The notes below the pieces were generated by a model. It ran no database searches. It had not been told where the DNA came from and saw only the letters and a list, made by a program, of their open reading frames with translations. A stretch of DNA of 64,000 bases from Metellina segmentata. Lineage: Eukaryota > Arthropoda > Arachnida > Araneae > Tetragnathidae. Below, in pieces: positions 60,135-64,000 of this stretch. Within the stretch, counting starts at the first letter, position 1. The number at the start of each line of letters is the position of its first letter. Made by a program: the position numbers and the translations under genes. The stretch is from positions 128,189,337 through 128,253,336 of the forward strand of contig OX375872.1 in NCBI GenBank assembly GCA_947359465.1, given 5' to 3'.

Positions 60135-61025
60135 ATTAGTTTAACAAATCCTGTGAATGTTTCAAAATACTATAAAGTTCAAAGTTCGACTCCCTCAAAC
60201 TTTGGTGCAAATCATAAGTTGCTCTGTTTGAAAAACACTATTTTCGGACCCTTTTATTACACTCAAACCTGTTTTTTTGTGCGATATTTGAAAAATTGTT
60301 GTTCATTCAAAATTTGTTCAGTACAATCTACTTACAGTCCTCTCAAAATGTCAACATATTTGACGAAGTTATCAATAAAAATTACTTAAATAAAAAAATA
60401 TTTAATATATACTTGGATTGCTTTACCAGTACTACTGAAAAGGCAATTTTTTTTTCCCTAAAATGTTTTGTTTTATTTTTATGGAATTTCAGCTCTAATA
60501 CTTCATTTACTTCGAGTCTTATTTTTGTTCATTGCGCATTGTAAACGATTTCCGAATATTTGGAACAGACGATATTTTTTCAAAGAACGGGAATAGAACG
60601 AAAACTCGTGTTTCTTTCGCTCTGAATTGATTTCGCATTTCTAAATTTTTTGCACTTTTTAGTTATAACTTGTGGCAACTGCGAGATCAAGAGATTAAAA
60701 GGAATCACAAATTAATATCTTTAGAACAACATTTTCCCGACATCTTTTATTTTCTGTTTTAAATATTTATTATTTTAATAAACAAGGTTTGACGATATTC
60801 CAAGTAGTTGCAAAGCCTCGTATCGCGATTTCGTTTAAAACAGCAATTTCTAGTTATATCGTAAGGTTTTAAGTTATTTTCTACGTGAGACTTTTTTTAT
60901 GCTGTCCCTATTCACCGCATAAAAAAAATTACTTTTTTAAATGTGTTGCAAAAAATATTTTTATAGCTACTCGTGAAGTTTTGGAAAATTTTTTTATGCA
61001 TTTTCTTTTATGAAGTCCCTATCTA
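60135..61025. other. ~890-bp insertion splitting Copia RT (unidentified)
   Basis: RT sequence stops near 61025 (IYMRQPPGHEHS on the - strand) and resumes near 60130. The intervening AT-rich DNA has no recognised frame or clear terminal repeat. Borders are approximate. Confidence 0.55.
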
Positions 61026-61892
61026 CAGCACAAAAATAGGTTTGAGTGTTCATGGCCAGGTGGTTGCCTCATATAAATGGGTTCTTTTAATTTACCATTG
61101 AGATTGGCATAATCTTCAGTTGGATATAAAATCTGCTTATCAATTTTGACACTAATAGTATAAATAGTAACTTGATAATGTTAAAATTTTCAACAGATGA
61201 AAAGATTTCATTAAAATAAACGCCTGGTCTTTGCTTGAACAACTGTGCCACTAACCTGGCTTTATACGTATTTTTCGGATTATTTTTATCATCCAATTTT
61301 ACTACATATTTTTCAACCCCTTATTTCCAACTATTGGAACATTAGAAGGTGGATCAACCAGAACGCAAAACTTTCGATCCTTCATAATTTGAAGTTCATC
61401 GGCCATTGCAGCATCCCACTTAGCCTTATTCTGACTTTGCTGTGTTTCATGAAATGTTTTTGACATTTCAATGCTATAACATTCGTGAAAAATATCCTCC
61501 AATTCATCATTTAAATAATCCATGTTACCTTGAAAATAAGACATGTTAGTAGAATCTACATCATTTTTTCTTTTTACAATACAATCAGGTTTCTAGCAAA
61601 ATTTATCAGGATTAAAATATATTTTCTTTTCATTACAATATTTTCTAGTATCATTTACAGATCTTAATCTACGTTAGATTTTGGTGGATAAATATACATA
61701 AATTCTATTGCTCATTGTGCGAGGTTTTTCTATTCTTTCCCACTCACTTATATTTAAAGCACTTAAAATATCACGAGTATCAGCAGTTTGATTTTTTTCT
61801 ATCTGATTTGAGTCGTCATCGGAAGTTGTTTCATAAAAATACGCATTTAAGTCAAATATAACATATTCGGAATATTTATCATTACCAAACAA
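61026..61892 (-). pseudogene. Copia linker and RT N-terminal part
   Basis: The acidic linker (ETTSDDDSNQIEKNQTADT, 61674-61892) is followed by RT start KWDAAMADELQIMKDRKFCV (about 61380-61440), then TYKARLVAQLFKQRPGVYFN and IYMRQPPG. Three frames are needed. Confidence 0.85.
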
Positions 61893-62640
61893 TTAACCCC
61901 TTTTTCAGTTTCATCAATTTTGACATGAACCGTTTTAATAACTTTATATATATATATATATATATATACGTTCCTTAGGGATAAAAATCCTATAACCTTT
62001 TGTTTTTGTCGCATAGCCCACCAAAACTACAGACTTTGCTCCCGGTTGAAGTTTAATAATGTGAATTTTAGGAATATGTACGAAAGCGAGAGATCGGAAT
62101 ACTTCGGAATACATCGGTTTCACAAAGGGTTTGTGATCACTCCATACTTCTATAAGAGTCAAACCATCTGTTAGTTTGTGTACACACAGGTTTCTGATGT
62201 GCACAAGTGCCATAAGGGCTTCCGCCCAAAAACGCGGTTGCAATCTACTGTCTTGGAGCATGGCACGTACTGCGTCCATGACGGTCCTATTAAATTTTTC
62301 AGCAACCCCATTTTGTTCACTTGTGTACGTAGATATACGCTCATGTTTAATTCCTAATTCACAGAGGAATTTCTCAATCTCTTTGTGCACGAAGTCGAGA
62401 GCATTATCAGGTCTCACTCACTTCAACTTGTAATTTGTTTCCCTTTCTACTTTAACCAAATAATTTTTTAAACAGCTAAAAACTTCAGTTTTACATTTGA
62501 TTACGTAAACCTCAACTTTACGCGAATAGTCATCTATAATTTACAGAAAATACTTTCCCCCACCCAAAGAATTCACTGAAGAAGGACCCCACAAATCCAT
62601 ATAAACTTCTTGCAGGATATTAGTCGTTTGTACTAATTTT
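61893..62640 (-). pseudogene. Copia integrase
   Basis: From the right: DLWGPSSVNSLGGGKYF with IIDDYSRKVEVYV (decayed, 62480-62610), then RPDNALDFVHKEIEKF, SEQNGVAEKFNRTVMDAVRA with the catalytic Glu, FWAEALMALVHIRNLC and GYATKTKGYRIFIPKER. A short TA repeat (61945-61968) interrupts the end. All domains lie on the - strand here, unlike the copy at 2.3 kb. Confidence 0.85.
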
Positions 62641-62776
62641 TTATTTTTAAAGACACTCTAGTTTTAGAAATTTTGAAAACATCACGACTTTTGTCCTTAG
62701 ATTTAGAACATAAATTTCAATTTCTTTTATGGAATTATTTCTACTCATATGCTCTATAAGGGGAACATTAACATGA
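62641..62776 (-). pseudogene. Copia pre-integrase region
   Basis: GHVNVPLIEHMSRNNSIKEI on the - strand matches the pre-integrase motif at 2432-2620. The element is cut at 62776 by the hAT fragment, so gag and the 5' LTR are not seen. Confidence 0.75.
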
Positions 62777-63292
62777 CCAGGGCTGTAGTGGAGGGTATAC
62801 GGTGGTATACGCCGTATACCCTCTGGTTTTCCCAGCAAATTCCGTACACCCTCTGCTTTTTCTTAAAAACTACGTGCACGCTTTGCTTTACCTAGAAAAC
62901 ATCGATAGCTGTAGAAGCTAAAGAAAAGTTTCTATTTCAAGATATCACCTTGGTACATAATTCCAAAATAGTACCTATTAATCAAAAGCAATTCATTCAA
63001 ATTATTGTCGATAGAATGAAATCCAGACTTTGTCCTGGTTAATGAAGAAAATTGTCGACCTTTGAAGGATATATTCATGCTTGATCCAGAAAATATAAAT
63101 ACAGAGGATATTCGCCATGGAGATAAGGATCTATCAACGTTTTGGTACAGATGAAATGTGCACTATTCAGGGTTTGAGGGACCAAGTTGTTCCAGAAAAA
63201 TTAAAGCCTCTTTTAGGAACAAATGAAATATTACCATGTTCCATGACCGAGTGCGAGCGCTGGTTTAGTTTAATGAATAACATAGTGTAACA
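62777..63292 (+). pseudogene. hAT transposon fragment with transposase end
   Basis: The left end CAGGGCTGTAGTGGAGGGTA is of hAT type and contains a palindrome (GAGGGTATACGG, 9-base loop, CCGTATACCCTC). Further in, several frames give RMKSRLCPG, MLDPENINTEDIRHGDKDLS and LPCSMTECERWFSLMNNIV (about 63230-63285). The last is the C-terminal hAT dimerisation motif. The middle of the transposase is missing, so this is an internally deleted, inactive copy. Confidence 0.7.
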
Positions 63293-64000
63293 GATTTGAG
63301 ATAATCTTTATTGATTTCAAACGTCTCCAATGTAATGTTTATTAATGCAAATAGACCACCAATAGAACATTTTCAACCGGAAAATATTTGTAATTTGTAA
63401 ATTCTTGGTTGGCCAACCATCGCTCTTCAGTAAACAATAGATCAAGAGTATGCGATACAAAGAAACACAGAGACGGATTTCTCTAGTTAAGCAGTATGGA
63501 ATATATTTCAATGAAAATAACAGTAGGCCTTAATCCTACTTTATATGTGTTTAAATATTTTTCTCTTAACATTTCCTGTAATTATTTTATATCATACTTA
63601 AATATTAATATAGTGATATTTTCAAATTTCAATATCACTCAATGCTAGTCTGCATATTTTACTTTGCATAAATACAGTAAACTCCCAATAATTCGAACCT
63701 TGTGAACACAAATTTCTGCTTAAAGGAGTCCGAAACACAAAAATCGTCAAATTTTCGAATTTTTTTTTTTTTACATGTTGAAACACATTCTCTGTGTTTT
63801 TATGCTTAAAATGACACATGAATCTTGTTTCCATCTTAATTAGAACGAGAGATATAATTACTATTGCAGTTCGTTGTTTTGAAAATCTAACACTCAGACA
63901 GTTGCCATGGCAAAAACATCTGTGAAAGACGTTATTTAAGTCTTCGTAGATCTTTAAACTATATAGAAAGAAGGTAAAATTTACAAAAATTAAACAAAAC
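63293..64000. other. No gene seen; AT-rich window end
   Basis: The frames at 63317-63834 have no recognised motif. The hAT right end and the rest of the Copia copy were not found before the window edge. Confidence 0.45.

Overview
This window looks like an AT-rich arthropod nuclear genome; an arachnid is my best guess, from the mix of transposon families, but nothing here fixes the taxon. I see one host gene, a seven-exon tetraspanin on the + strand (about 33.0 to 42.4 kb). Almost everything else is transposable elements, SINEs and short-period satellites, many nested in one another. I found no bacterial features, CRISPR array or rRNA. tRNA-like sequence occurs mainly as SINE promoter heads.

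Layout. 0-5.7 kb: an I/Jockey-type LINE (reverse transcriptase, RNase H and a 3' stem-loop tail) split by a decayed Copia element that has an internal deletion and an internal inversion. 5.9-12.35 kb: a complete, young Ty3/gypsy element on the - strand with 443-bp LTRs (2 mismatches) and a 5-bp target duplication. Its order is gag, protease, integrase, reverse transcriptase, RNase H, so integrase lies upstream of RT as in the rare Gmr1-like lineage, and its Gag has a SCAN-like segment. 12.4-13.0 kb: the SINE into which it inserted. 13.6-20.1 kb: two satellites and a dead mariner. 20.3-22.4 kb: inverted and tandem repeats. 22.4-25.3 kb: a higher-order satellite of about 720 bp built from LINE-tail and hAT-end pieces. 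25.5-29.2 kb: SINEs, a long-TIR DNA transposon and a Tc1 element. 30.9-31.4 kb: a second LINE end.

33.0-42.4 kb: the tetraspanin. All six introns are phase 0 and the protein is about 304 residues. Its large loop has eight cysteines, the TspanC8 pattern. The introns hold a piggyBac-like MITE, a LINE remnant, three families of tandem repeats and a 155-bp AT microsatellite. 44.4-45.4 kb: an unexplained GC-richer patch. 45.4-52.4 kb: a Tc1 copy split by a BEL/Pao element whose 3' LTR carries a MITE with a 10-bp target duplication. 54.7-57.2 kb: a cluster of a young tRNA-headed SINE (SINE1 here) with (ATTACC)n tails. 57.5-58.1 kb: a second SINE (SINE2) whose core has become a minisatellite. 58.8-62.8 kb: a second Copia copy, cut at its 5' side by a hAT fragment.

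How the parts relate. SINE2 copies end in the same stem-loop tail as the LINE, which points to LINE-driven SINE mobilisation within this locus. SINE1 inserts into SINE2, SINE1 and Copia with visible target duplications. The Gypsy and BEL elements, from different superfamilies, carry similar SCAN-like Gag segments.
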